NCBI RefSeq assembly: GCF_014648075.1
Contig: NZ_BMQK01000012.1
Span: forward strand, 62,001 to 126,000
Length of the DNA: 64,000 bases
Direction of reading: 5' to 3'
Origin: Streptomyces ruber
GTDB taxonomy: Bacteria > Actinomycetota > Actinomycetes > Streptomycetales > Streptomycetaceae
Both the position numbers and the translations under genes were made by a program. Shown here one piece after another: positions 50,552 through 59,450 of the stretch. The notes under the pieces were generated by a model. It had not been told where the DNA came from and did no database searches. It saw only the letters and a list, made by a program, of their open reading frames with translations. How positions within the stretch are numbered: position 1 is the stretch's first letter; each line of letters starts with the position of its first letter.

Positions 50552-51319
50552 ATGCAGCCGGATCGGCCGGAATCGGATCGTCCGGAATCGGATCGTCCGG
50601 AATCGGATCGTCCGTCACCGGATCGTCCGTCATCGGATCGTCCGTCATCGGATCGGCCGGAATCGGCCCGGGCGGAGGCGGCCCGGGCGGAGGCCGTGGT
50701 GTGGCGCAACCGCGCCCTGACCCTCTTGGACCGGGTGGCGGTGCCCGTGGCCGTCTGCGACGTGCACGGCGCGGTGCTGCTCGCCAACCCCGCGATGGCG
50801 GCGGAGTGCGCGACGACGCCCGGGCGGCTGCGCGGCCGGGACGTACTGGACCTGTTCAGCCCGCGCGAGGCCGGCCAGGTGGCGCGGATCGCGCAGGCGC
50901 TGCGGCTGCGGCACCGGTCGCGGTACCAGGTGGCGGTGCGCTGGCGGGGGCCCGGTGGCGCGGAACGGCACGGGGAGCTGACGGCGGACCCGGTCAGCGA
51001 CTCCGTGGACGCCACGCCCACGCTGCTGGTGATGCTGCGGGTGCTGGGCGAGCGGACGCCCTGCGCCGAGCCGCCCGTCCGCGTGGCGCCGGTCCAGGCC
51101 CGCATCCTCGCCCTGCTGGCCGGGGGTGCCACCACCGCACAGGCCGCCCGCACGACCGGCCTGACCACGGACGGCGTGACCTACCATCTGCGGCGCCTGT
51201 CCGCCCGCTGGGGTGCGGCCAACCGCACCGAACTGGTCGCCCGTGCCTACGCCCTCGGAGTGCTCGCGCCGGGCACCTGGCCGCCGGCCCCGGCGGTCGC
51301 GGGGGAGGACGGGGAGTAG
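50552..51319 (+). CDS. PAS-LuxR regulator divergent from the P450
   Basis: A 255-residue regulator. Residues 1-40 are a repeated DRPES/DRPSS unit. A PAS-like sensory domain follows (RVAVPVAVCDVHGAVLLANP, DVLDLFSPREAGQVARIAQA), then a LuxR-like HTH (VQARILALLAGGATTAQAAR, GVTYHLRRLSARWGAANRTE). It probably controls the divergent CYP102-like gene; PAS domains can sense lipids, redox or haem. The start ATG 50552 lies 155 bases from the P450 start. The N-terminal repeat is dispensable-looking and the real start could be later. Confidence 0.85.
   Translation: MQPDRPESDRPESDRPESDRPSPDRPSSDRPSSDRPESARAEAARAEAVVWRNRALTLLDRVAVPVAVCDVHGAVLLANPAMAAECATTPGRLRGRDVLDLFSPREAGQVARIAQALRLRHRSRYQVAVRWRGPGGAERHGELTADPVSDSVDATPTLLVMLRVLGERTPCAEPPVRVAPVQARILALLAGGATTAQAARTTGLTTDGVTYHLRRLSARWGAANRTELVARAYALGVLAPGTWPPAPAVAGEDGE
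50565..50670 (+). repeat. 15-bp in-frame repeats (GGATCGTCCGGAATC)
   Basis: About seven copies of a 15-base unit (GGATCGTCCGGAATC and GGATCGTCCGTCATC variants) at the 5' end of the PAS-LuxR gene, encoding DRPES/DRPSS. Confidence 0.85.
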
Positions 51320-51392
51320 ACGGCGGAGCGTTCGACCGCGGGTGCCAGGCCCTTGGCGTAGAGGCGGGCGCGGTAGCGGGCGAGATCCACGG

Positions 51393-52640
51393 TCACCGGG
51401 CGGACGCCTGGCTTCGGTCGGGGCGAGGGACGCGGCGCGGATGGATGAGGACGAGTGTGGTGAGCACTGCGATGGACGCGAGCGCGGCGGAGACCGTGAG
51501 GACGGCCCGGGTGCCGTCCACGACTGCCTGACTGCCTGTACCGGCGCCGCCGTGAAGGGTGAAGATCGCGTCCAGTGCCACTGAACTGGGTTGAATCACG
51601 CCGCCACTTCGCCGCCGGCCAGTGCCGACGCCGGCGCCGAGGGAGGCGAGGGTGGAGACGGTCCCGGCGACCATGCCGACCCGCTCGGGTCCGGTGACCT
51701 GGACCGCCACGGCCATCACGGGGGCGCCGGCGATTCCGCCACCGGCTCCCCAGGCCAGCAGCGGCCCGAGCAGCGCCCACCACGGTGTGCCGGGTGTGAT
51801 GAACAGGGCCAGGGCTGCGAAGCCGATGCCCTTGAGCAAGTAGCCGGAGCCGATCACCAGGCCGGGGGCCCAGTGACTGAGCAGCTTGGAGCCGACCATG
51901 CCGGTGGCGATCTGTGCGAGGAAGACCGGCGTCATCAGCAGTCCCCCCGCGGTCGGTTCAGGCCCAGGCCGTCCGACAGGTACAGCACCAGGTAGGCCGA
52001 GCCGCCGATGGCCAGGACGCGGGAGAGGAGGACGGCCAGCATCGCGCCGCTGAACGCGGGCCGGGTGAACATCCGTAGGTCCAGTGTCGGCATCGGCACG
52101 CGGAACTGGAGGACCAGGAAGGCAGCCAGCGCCAGGCAGGCAGTGAGCAGTGCGACGGTGTCCTGGCCTGCCCATGGTGTGTCGCCGGGGCGGAGCACGA
52201 GCAGGGTCGCCGTACCGAGGCCGAGCATGAGCAGCAGGCTTCCGGGCCAGTCCGGCCGCCCGGTCGGAGAGGGTGCGGGGGAGGCGGGCGGCAGCACGCG
52301 GGCGGCCAGCGCCCAGGCCGCTGCGCCGAGCGGGAGGTTGATCGCGAACACCGCACGCCACCCGAAGGCGTCGATCAGCACTCCGCCGAGAGTCGGGGCG
52401 AGGAGCCCGGCCGCGGTCGCGAACGATCCCCAGGCGCCGATGGCGAGGTTGCGCTCCTCACCGGTGTAGCGGTCCGAGACCAGCGGAATGCCGTTCACCA
52501 TGATCACTGCGGCTCCGCAGCCCTGGAGTACCCGGGCGGCGTTCAGCCACCACAGGTCCTGCGCCGACGTCGCGAGACCGTCAACCGGGCCCTGGGCCGC
52601 GGCTCGGGCACCGGTCGAGCGCGGCGCCGCACGCATGAAG
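51393..52640 (-). pseudogene. DHA2-type MFS drug transporter, frameshifted and truncated
   Basis: Two frames together give most of a 14-helix MFS exporter. One has LWWLNAARVLQGCGAAVIMV, RNLAIGAWGSFATAAGLLAP, GGVLIDAFGWRAVFAINLPL and ends SDGLGLNRPRGDC. The other resumes TAGGLLMTPVFLAQIATGMV, GFAALALFITPGTPW and LIHPRRVPRP. A one-base slip near 51955 joins them. The first two or three helices are missing at about 52640. The AAGLLAP and DAFGWRAVFAINLP motifs are typical of QacA/EmrB proteins. Confidence 0.75.
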
Positions 52641-53017
52641 TCCTGGCGCATCTTCCGCAGGTCCCGATGGGTTCGGCTTCCTCGGAGGGGGAGGGGTGAG
52701 CCGGGGCTTCGGCAAGGCGATCGCACAGGGTGAATGATCCCCGGGCCGGTGCCGTAGGTTCTCGCGTCGGTCACGCTCACGATCGGCAGTGCGGCCGACG
52801 AGGGCGGACACGAGGCGGCCCGCACCGGCCGGAAGGAACAACTCCCGGCTGCGGCTCCGGAGCGCCGTGCCGGTCAGGCCGTCCCCGAAGGAACCGCACC
52901 CGTGGAAGATGTCTCCCGTCCGGCCTCTGCCGGGGCCGGTACCAGGGGCGTCCACCACTCGGGACAGGTCCCGGTATTCGAGGGTCAGGGAGTGGGCGTG
53001 TTGCGTCGGCCGGTGAA
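52641..53017. other. no gene seen
   Basis: Sequence between two gene fragments (MFS and P-type ATPase). No recognisable frame. Confidence 0.4.
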
Positions 53018-53329
53018 CGCCGGTCGGCGAGCAGGGTGTCCGCCATTAGCCAGTTCTTCGGCCGCACCCCCCTCGGCCCCGCCGGCTGGGCCACGGCCCT
53101 GGGCACCGCCGCGGCGGCCACCGCCGGCTCCCTCCTGCTCCCGCCCCTGGCCTCACGAATCCGCGGACACCTCCTACCAGAGGACGACGGCACGCGCAGC
53201 GCCACCGCGGGATCGGCACCGGATACAGACGGCCGGCAGGGCGGCGCGCAGGACCGGGCCCCCGGCGCCGCCCCGGCCCCGGCGGGCACATCCCCCGTCG
53301 CTTCCGCACCCGGCCTCCTCGCGCGGTGA
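53018..53329 (+). pseudogene. P-type cation ATPase C-terminal fragment
   Basis: ISQFFGRTPLGPAGWATALG and AAAATAGSLLLPPLASRIR match the last transmembrane region of actinobacterial cation-transporting P-type ATPases (SQFFGCTPLGPVGW...). Nothing upstream belongs to the enzyme. The final 40 residues are low-complexity. Confidence 0.55.
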
Positions 53330-53391
53330 GCCCGAGGACCCCTCTGATCCGTCCCGCCCGGCAGTAACTGTTGCCTGACCCTGTGACCTCG

Positions 53392-54003
53392 TCACGGCCG
53401 GTCGGGCTCCGTACCATGTTTCGGCAGGGCGTGCGAGAGGAGGGTCTCCGCTGCCGTCCGTGCGTGCCGGCCGTAGTCCGCGTCGCCCAGCACCATGGCT
53501 CGACTGGCCGCCCCGTCCGCGAGGGTGACCAGTTGTTCGGCGAGTGCGGCGGGTTCGCGGCAGCCCAGCTCCGTCACCAGTGCGGTGACCAGCCGTACCA
53601 TCTGCAGTTTCTGCTCGCGGGCGTAGGCGTGCACCGCGCTCTCCGGGGCGGGGAACTCCGCCGCGGCATCGATGAACGGGCACCCGCGTACCGGGGCCGC
53701 GTCCGGCACGGGCCGGTCGAACAACCCGAGGATCCGCTCCCGCGGGGAGATGTCCTCGCGGGTCAGGGCGCTCTCCAGAGTGGCCCCCGACGCGACGAGG
53801 TCCTGGAGGTGGGCGATCACCAGGTCGCTCTTGGTCCGGAAATGCGCGTAGAGCGTGCGCTTGGACACCGGAGCTTCCTCCGCGACCTGCTCCATACCGG
53901 TCGCGTTGATCCCCTGGGTCGCGAACAGCCGGGCGGCGGCGGCCAGGATGCGCTCCCGTCCGCCACGCCCTCGTCCTCGGGATGCCGTAGTCGTCGCACT
54001 CAC
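53392..54003 (-). CDS. TetR family regulator (divergent from nitroreductase)
   Basis: A 203-residue TetR protein. The HTH is RERILAAAARLFATQGINAT, QVAEEAPVSKRTLYAHFRTK. The ligand domain contains the VRGCPFIDAAAEFPAPES motif, similar to the TetR at 44391. The start is GTG 54003. Two near-identical dyads between it and the divergent nitroreductase gene (GTATACGACTGCGTTTAC and GTAAACGCAGTCGTTTAC) are probable operators, one near each promoter. Confidence 0.9.
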   Translation of the reverse strand: MSATTTASRGRGRGGRERILAAAARLFATQGINATGMEQVAEEAPVSKRTLYAHFRTKSDLVIAHLQDLVASGATLESALTREDISPRERILGLFDRPVPDAAPVRGCPFIDAAAEFPAPESAVHAYAREQKLQMVRLVTALVTELGCREPAALAEQLVTLADGAASRAMVLGDADYGRHARTAAETLLSHALPKHGTEPDRP

Positions 54004-54010
54004 GCATCGA

Positions 54011-54028
54011 GTATACGACTGCGTTTAC
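54011..54028. promoter_or_regulatory. TetR operator copy A
   Basis: GTATACGACTGCGTTTAC, the reverse of copy B with one mismatch, next to the TetR start. Confidence 0.7.
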
Positions 54029-54060
54029 TTCGAGAGGGAAGATCTGCTACCGTCCGCTCA

Positions 54061-54080
54061 TGTAAACGCAGTCGTTTACA
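54061..54080. promoter_or_regulatory. TetR operator copy B
   Basis: TGTAAACG-CAGT-CGTTTACA has perfect 8-base arms and lies before the nitroreductase gene. Confidence 0.75.
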
Positions 54081-54104
54081 TCGATGGTTGTCGAGGAGTG
54101 CTTG

Positions 54105-54794
54105 ATGAACCCGTTGGTCCCCACCGAGCTGAGCGGCGGTGCGGAGAAGCTGATACGTGGCCGTCACGCGACCCGTGCGTTCCGCCCGGAAGCGGTGCCC
54201 GAGGACGTGATGCGTGCGATCTTCTCCCTGGCCGGCGCCGCACCGTCCAACTCCAACGCGCAGCCCTGGCGGGTGGAAGTGGTGAGCGGCGCGCCACGAG
54301 AACGCCTGGCCAACGCCCTGCAGGCGGCCCACGCCGAAAAGCGCCTCTCGGCCGACTTCCCGTACTCCGAGGACATGTACTCACAGGTGCACCAGGCGCG
54401 CCGGGCGGCGTTCGGTGCCCAACTGTACGGAGCACTGGGCATCGGTCCTGACGATCACGAGGCACGGGCGGCTTACGACGCGGAAAGCCTGCGCTTCTAC
54501 GGCGCGCCGCACGCCGCGTTCCTCTTCGTCACCGGGGACGGCGGGGCCCGGCTGGCCGCTGACGTCGGCGCTTACATGCAGACCCTGCTCCTGGCCATGA
54601 CCGCTTACGGCGTGGCAAGTTGTCCGCAGGGGCTGCTGAGCTTCTATGCCGACACGGTCCGCGCCGAACTCGGAGTCACCGGGGGCCAACTGCTCGTGGG
54701 CGTCTCCTTCGGCTACGCCGACGAGACAGCGCCGGTGAACCACGTCACGCCCGAGCGGGCTGCGCTCGAAGCGGTCACGACCTTCCACGGCTGA
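54105..54794 (+). CDS. nitroreductase family FMN oxidoreductase
   Basis: A 229-residue enzyme. IRGRHATRAFRPEAVPEDVM (FMN phosphate-binding RxSxR-like), AGAAPSNSNAQPWRVEVVSG (SxxNxQPW) and YGVASCPQGLLSFYADTVRA are the family's landmarks. It should use NAD(P)H and FMN to reduce nitroaromatics, quinones or enones. ATG 54105 follows CGAGGAG; the ORF opens 21 bases earlier but without a ribosome site. It is probably induced by relief of the divergent TetR. Confidence 0.9.
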   Translation: MNPLVPTELSGGAEKLIRGRHATRAFRPEAVPEDVMRAIFSLAGAAPSNSNAQPWRVEVVSGAPRERLANALQAAHAEKRLSADFPYSEDMYSQVHQARRAAFGAQLYGALGIGPDDHEARAAYDAESLRFYGAPHAAFLFVTGDGGARLAADVGAYMQTLLLAMTAYGVASCPQGLLSFYADTVRAELGVTGGQLLVGVSFGYADETAPVNHVTPERAALEAVTTFHG

Positions 54795-54859
54795 AACGTG
54801 TCTCTTCGATGGGCCGGTCGGTTGATGTCGGTCGGTGGATCGGATGTGCAGTCCGCTCA

Positions 54860-54981
54860 GTGAGCACTGATGCGATGTGGGACCGGATCGAGCCGGTCAT
54901 GCCGGCTGATCCGGTCCGCGGGCGGCGGTGGGCCGACCACCTGGAATGCGTGCCAGTTTCGAGTACCGGCAGCGGTTCTTG
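54860..54981 (+). pseudogene. IS5-family transposase N-terminal scrap
   Basis: From GTG near 54860: STDAMWDRIEPVMPADPVRG and RRWADHLEC match the start of IS5-group transposases (LSDAxWxRIEPLLPxxPxRGRRWxDHR). The frame breaks immediately after. Confidence 0.65.
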
Positions 54982-55197
54982 ACCGGTCTGAGCAGCTTCC
55001 GCGGCGGCTGCGATTCGAACGGTACGGGAGTCCGGGCAGTGCCGCGGCAGCCGATCACGGCTGAGGGCCCCGGTGCCGAGGCACCTCACACCGTGGCGGC
55101 CGGCTGCCCGGACACCGTCGTCGAGTAACAGCCTGCCGGCTGACCTCCCGCACCCGATGCCGCGGGCCGCCCGATGGGGACATGGCTGAGGGAGGGC

Positions 55198-56163
55198 TTA
55201 CTTGGTTTCGAGCCGTCCGACCGGGTCGGGGCCGGCCGTCAGTGTCTCGCACGCGGTCTGCCAGGCGTTGTCGCCGGGGTGGAGCCGGGTGCGGAGGTAG
55301 GCCGCGGTGAGCCGGGCGAGGGCGGCGACTCGCCCGGGGTTCTCGTCGGTGGTCTCGGCGGCGTCGTATCCGGCGATCCCGCCGAGCCCGTGCTCCGCGT
55401 CGAACAGGGTGAGCAGGGTCTTGGGGCCGGGGGCGAGGGTGTAGGGGTCGGCGTGCCAGTCCGGTCCCCTGTCCGTGAAGTGCCGGGAGTCGTCCTTGTC
55501 GCCGGCGACGACCAGCGCGGGTGCGGTCATGGTGGAGAAGTCGACGGCGCCGATGACCGGCCACTGCTCGGCCATGGGCCCGTTGAAGCCGTCGCCGCCC
55601 CTGCCGGGCGCGGCGAGCAGGACGCCGGCCTTGATCCGGGGCTCGACGAGGTGCACCACGTTCCCGGTGTCCGGGTCGGTGATCCCGGCGCCCAGCAGGA
55701 GGGCGGCGGTGAAGCCGCCGAGCGAGTGTCCGGCGACGGCGACCTCGGTGTGGTCGATCCGTCCCGCGAGCTGCGGCACGGTGCGCTCGATCATGTCGAG
55801 CCGGTCGAGGATGTGGCTCATGTCCTCGGCCCGGGAGCGCCAGAAGTCGGGAGCGCCGGGTGCGTCGGCGACCAGGTGGCTCAGTGTCCTGGAGGTGAGG
55901 TGGGTGGGCTGGACGACGACGAAACCGTGGGCGGCCCAGTAGTTGGCGAGCGGCGCGTAGCCGTTGAGCGAGGAGAGGTTGTTCGAGGGGCCACCGCCGT
56001 GGGAGAGGAGGATGACGGGGAGGTTGGTCCCGGTCGCGGGTGCGGAGACGCGCAGCTGGAGGTCCACGGGACGTCCGGGCACGGAGAGGACCACGGGGCT
56101 GAAGGACAGGACCGGGGCGGGCTCGCCCCAGGTGTCGGCGCCGGTGACGGTGGATGTGCTCAC
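55198..56163 (-). CDS. alpha/beta hydrolase (chlorophyllase/PAF-acetylhydrolase-like)
   Basis: A 321-residue hydrolase. LPVILLSHGGGPSNNLSSLN is the oxyanion region, VAVAGHSLGGFTAALLLGAG the nucleophile elbow, ALVVAGDKDDSRHF the acid strand and FDAEHGLGGIAGYDA the histidine. It would cleave an ester of unknown identity. GTG 56163 has GAAAGGGAAC upstream. It is divergent from a TetR gene, with two copies of GGARC-GCT-GCTCC between them, so it is probably regulated by that repressor. Confidence 0.88.
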   Translation of the reverse strand: MSTSTVTGADTWGEPAPVLSFSPVVLSVPGRPVDLQLRVSAPATGTNLPVILLSHGGGPSNNLSSLNGYAPLANYWAAHGFVVVQPTHLTSRTLSHLVADAPGAPDFWRSRAEDMSHILDRLDMIERTVPQLAGRIDHTEVAVAGHSLGGFTAALLLGAGITDPDTGNVVHLVEPRIKAGVLLAAPGRGGDGFNGPMAEQWPVIGAVDFSTMTAPALVVAGDKDDSRHFTDRGPDWHADPYTLAPGPKTLLTLFDAEHGLGGIAGYDAAETTDENPGRVAALARLTAAYLRTRLHPGDNAWQTACETLTAGPDPVGRLETK

Positions 56164-56263
56164 GATGTGGGTTCCCTTTCGGTGGCACCTGCCGTCCGCC
56201 GGTCTCCTGCGACCGGCGGCGGGCATGGCGGACAGGGGCGTCCCGTTTCGGCTAAGCTGAAAC

Positions 56264-56300
56264 GGAACGCTGCTCCACTTAGTATCCGGAGCGCTGCTCC
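56264..56300. promoter_or_regulatory. paired TetR operators (GGARC-GCT-GCTCC)
   Basis: GGAAC-GCT-GCTCC at 56264-56276 and GGAGC-GCT-GCTCC at 56288-56300. Each is a 5-3-5 dyad, 24 bases apart centre to centre, between divergent hydrolase and TetR genes. Confidence 0.7.
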
Positions 56301-56331
56301 GCTTTGTCAATCGGTGTGGAAGGAGTACGTG

Positions 56332-56928
56332 ATGGCCACCGGCAGCCCCGCAGATAAGTCGCCGTCCCGAGGCAAGCGGGCCGACGCCCAGCGCAACCGG
56401 CAGACGGTGCTCACCGCCGCCGCCGAGGTGTTCGTCACCTCCGGCGTCGACGCGCCGATCCGCCAGATCGCGGCCCGGGCGGGCGTCGGGATGGCCACGA
56501 TCTACCGCCACTTCCCGACCCGGGCGGATCTCGTCACCGCCGTCTACCGCCACCAGATCGAGGCATGCGCCGAAGCCGGCCCGAGCCTGCTGGCCAGTGC
56601 CGGCTCCCCGTTCGACGCACTGCGCCAGTGGATCGACCTCTTCGTCGACTTCCTCGTCACCAAGCACGGACTCGCCGACGCCCTGCACTCCGACAACGAC
56701 CGCTTCGCCGCGCTGCACGCCTACTTCCTCGACCGCCTGCAGCCCGTCTGCGCCCAGCTGCTCGACGCCGCGGTCGAGGCCGGCGACATCAAGCCCGGCA
56801 CGCAGCCCTACGAGCTGATGCGCGGCATCGGCAACCTCTGCATCGGACGCGACAACGACCCTCACTACGACCCCCGACGCCTGATCGCCCTCCTCCTGCA
56901 AGGGCTTCAGCGACCTCACGCCCACTGA
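56332..56928 (+). CDS. TetR family regulator (divergent from hydrolase)
   Basis: A 198-residue TetR repressor: RQTVLTAAAEVFVTSGVDAP, QIAARAGVGMATIYRHFPTR form the HTH, followed by a helical ligand domain (LRQWIDLFVDFLVTKHGLAD, GIGNLCIGRDNDPHYDPRRL) of the TetR_C type. ATG 56332 follows GGAAGGAG. It probably represses itself and the hydrolase through the paired dyads. Confidence 0.9.
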   Translation: MATGSPADKSPSRGKRADAQRNRQTVLTAAAEVFVTSGVDAPIRQIAARAGVGMATIYRHFPTRADLVTAVYRHQIEACAEAGPSLLASAGSPFDALRQWIDLFVDFLVTKHGLADALHSDNDRFAALHAYFLDRLQPVCAQLLDAAVEAGDIKPGTQPYELMRGIGNLCIGRDNDPHYDPRRLIALLLQGLQRPHAH

Positions 56929-57450
56929 CGCCGGCGAGCGGCATCGCGACCTGACCCCTCCGCGCATCCACGCGACCTGAGCGGCCGCCTCTCAACAGCC
57001 GGCAGATGCCGACAGGCGACAGCGCGCCCCTGAGCCGGCGCTGCCACAGCTCATGAACATCGAACACGACGGCGTCAGAGCGCTGCTCACCGTCGTGAAC
57101 CTGCACTGTGGCTCCGGTGCGCGTGTACCACTCGTCGGCGCCCGTGTACTGGACGGTGACGCCGGCCCGGCCGTCGGGGTGGAGGGTGGTGGCGATGGTG
57201 AGGTCGCCGGTGATGACTGCCGACCTCGTCGGTCCTGGCCCCGCCCGGGCCGGCCATCACCTGGCCCACCAGCCGTTCGGGCCGGCTGGAACCGGCGTCG
57301 GGCGCGTCGGATGCTGTGTCCATGGGGGTGCGGGTGTCCAGCATCCTGGCCAGCGTGCCATCCACCCCGGCAGCCACCGACCACGGCCCGGCGAAGCCGG
57401 TCTTACGGCTGGTCAGCGCGGCCCGTCCACCCCGCCACACGTATTCGGGC
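56929..57450. other. no intact gene; one coding-like scrap
   Basis: On the minus strand near 57040-57200 one frame reads VITGDLTIATTLHPDGRAGV, TVQYTGADEWYTRTGAT. This looks like genuine protein but has no start and is cut by a stop upstream. I do not recognise it. Confidence 0.35.
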
Positions 57451-57465
57451 ACGGTACGACTGCGC

Positions 57466-57629
57466 TATAGTTGATCTCAGGCGCGTGGCCGAACTCGGCC
57501 ACGTCGTCCCGGCGTTGGTGGTCCAAGGAAAGACGCCCCGCTTCCTGCGGGGAAATGCAGGTGCAAGGCCTGCCCGGCGCTCCGTCCGAGAGGCCCCGTC
57601 TCCGCAGTCCGCGGAGACGGGGCCTCTCG
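57466..57629 (+). ncRNA. candidate structured RNA with promoter -10 and terminator
   Basis: A TATAGT hexamer (57466-57471) is followed by a chain of hairpins: CGTGGCCG-AACT-CGGCCACG (57484-57503), TTGG-TGGT-CCAA (57515-57526), CCCCGC-TTCCT-GCGGGG (57536-57552), GCAGG-N7-CCTGC (57557-57573), and a perfect 19-bp stem (57587-57605 with 57611-57629). No reading frame explains the region. It matches no riboswitch or RNA family I know. Orientation is inferred from the -10 box; the reverse cannot be excluded. Confidence 0.45.
57587..57629. terminator. 19-bp perfect hairpin
   Basis: Arm 57587-57605 (CGAGAGGCCCCGTCTCCGC) pairs exactly with 57611-57629 around AGTCC. Strongest hairpin seen in the window apart from the one behind the thiopeptide precursor. 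Confidence 0.75.
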
Positions 57630-58556
57630 CATGTCCGGCGCCCGATCGCCGTGAGGCGCTCACGCGAGGAGGCGAAACCGGGCCTCGCGCACGGCGGCCG
57701 CCGTGCGTCCCCGGTCACCGGGCGGCGGCTGTCACTCTCCTCCTTGCTGCGCCGCCGGCCCCAGGTTCCGTGCACCGCTGTCGGGGGTTATGGGCTGGTG
57801 GTGAGGTGTCCGGTGGCGTTGGCGAGGCTGATGAGCCGGCAGCGGTGGTTGCGGTCCATTGGGCCGGCTGGGATTCCCGCCCGTCACCACCCCGACGGAG
57901 CACTGGCCGGCGCGCTCTCCGTCCACCGCCAGCAACCGCGCCGACGGGGACGTCGGTGAGCATGTCCAGGGCCGGGGTGCCGGGAGGAACGGGTGGGCGG
58001 TTGTCTCCTCGATGGGAACGGGGGAGTGACTGAGGGCGGCCGCGCCGCAGGCTCTGTCCCGCGCGGACACGGTCGCGAAGAAGCCGAGGAAGTCGCGGCC
58101 GAAACCGTGGCCGGCGACGATGTGCGGGGCGTTGCTGTGGGGGTCCCAGGCTCGTGTGTGGTGCCCATAGATGTGTCAGTCAGTGAGCTATAGGAGTGAG
58201 CTGTAGGGGAGCCAATGCCTGGTGCGGGAGGGGATGGTTGGGGTGGTCGGGGTGGTTGGTGAGGTGTGTCCGGGTGGTGCAGGCCTGGGCGGGGCCCGTA
58301 GCGGCCGGCAACGGATGCTCCCCCGGACCGCACCTGCCGTCGGCGTGCCAGCCCGCCCGCTCCGTTCCCTCGGTTTCCAGTGGAACCGAACGGGGCGGCG
58401 ACTCACCGACAGTCCGACGCCGTCGACTGGCCGCGACCACGAGCGAGTCCGTAACCCTGACGACGTGAACAGAGCCACCGGCAGATGCGCGACGATCACG
58501 GTGCGCGTGAGCACCGTTCGGTGAAGTTCGGCGCCGAGCGGGTCGGCTGGTTCCGG
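57630..58556. other. no gene seen
   Basis: About 900 bases without a convincing gene on either strand. A near-repeat GTGAGCTATAGGA/GTGAGCTGTAGGG occurs at 58177-58208. It is probably decayed sequence. Confidence 0.4.
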
Positions 58557-59432
58557 TCAGGCTGCCGGGGCGGTCAGGACAGTCTTGGCCGCCAGCCGGA
58601 GGTGCCCGATCATCGGATTCGGGTCGCCCTTGCGGCTGACGAGGACGACCTGGCTGGGGGGAGCGCCCTCGATCGGGACGGTGACGAGGTCGGGACGCAG
58701 TGAGCTACGCCGGTCGCCGACCGGCAGCACGGCGATCGCCTCGCCACTCGCGACGAGTTCGAGCTTGTCCTCGTAGCTTTCGATCGGCGGCACGCCGGCT
58801 CCGAGGATCCGGTAGGAAGTCCAGTCCGTGGTCTCGAACGCGCACGGCGCCGCCTCTTCACCGGCCAGTTCTTCCGCGGTCACCGACGCGCGGTCGGCCA
58901 AGGGATGGCCGCGCGGGACGACGAGCATCCGGGGCTCCTCGTACAGCGGGGTGGTGAACACGTCGTCGGCGGCGAGCGGCAGCGGGGCCCGGACGATCAG
59001 GGCGTCGACGCGCTTGTCGGACAGCGCCCCGACGTCGCGGCAGCTCAGATGCCGGGTGGCGATCTCCGCCTCCGGGTAACGGCGGCGTAGTTCCCGTACG
59101 GCGTCAGTGATCACCAGGTCCTCGACGTAGCCGATGGCGATTCGTTCGGTCCGGGCCTGTTCACGCACGGCCAGCTCGGCCTGGCGGGCGGCCTGCAGCA
59201 GGGCTTGGGCCCGGGGGAGGAACGTCTGGCCGGCCGGGGTGAGCCGGGTGCCCTGGGGTGTGCGGTCCAGCAGTCGTGTGCCGAGGTATTTCTCGAGCCG
59301 TTGGATCTGGCGGCTCAGCGCCGGCTGGGCCACGTGCAAGTCGGCGGCGGCCCGGCCGAAGTGCTGGTGCGCCGCCACCACGGTGAAGTAGCGCACCAGC
59401 CGCAGTTCCAGGTCCTGTCCGAGATCGTTCAC
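58557..59432 (-). CDS. LysR family regulator (divergent from oxidoreductase)
   Basis: About 291 residues: LysR HTH (LRLVRYFTVVAAHQHFGRAA, LHVAQPALSRQIQRLEKYLG, DRTPQGTRLTPAG) and an effector domain (IGYVEDLVITDAVRELRRRY, VDALIVRAPLPLAADDVFTT). Start choice: the frame opens at ATG 59465, but that codon lies inside a perfect dyad that looks like the operator. LysR proteins normally begin close to the DLELRL segment, so GTG 59432 is used here. It probably activates the divergent oxidoreductase gene. Confidence 0.85.
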   Translation of the reverse strand: MNDLGQDLELRLVRYFTVVAAHQHFGRAAADLHVAQPALSRQIQRLEKYLGTRLLDRTPQGTRLTPAGQTFLPRAQALLQAARQAELAVREQARTERIAIGYVEDLVITDAVRELRRRYPEAEIATRHLSCRDVGALSDKRVDALIVRAPLPLAADDVFTTPLYEEPRMLVVPRGHPLADRASVTAEELAGEEAAPCAFETTDWTSYRILGAGVPPIESYEDKLELVASGEAIAVLPVGDRRSSLRPDLVTVPIEGAPPSQVVLVSRKGDPNPMIGHLRLAAKTVLTAPAA

Positions 59433-59450
59433 CTCTCCAGCGTACGCGTC

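Noticed and set aside
57466..57629. tRNA, T-box, cobalamin or SAM riboswitch
   Set aside because: The cloverleaf, T-box antiterminator and known riboswitch consensus segments are not present.
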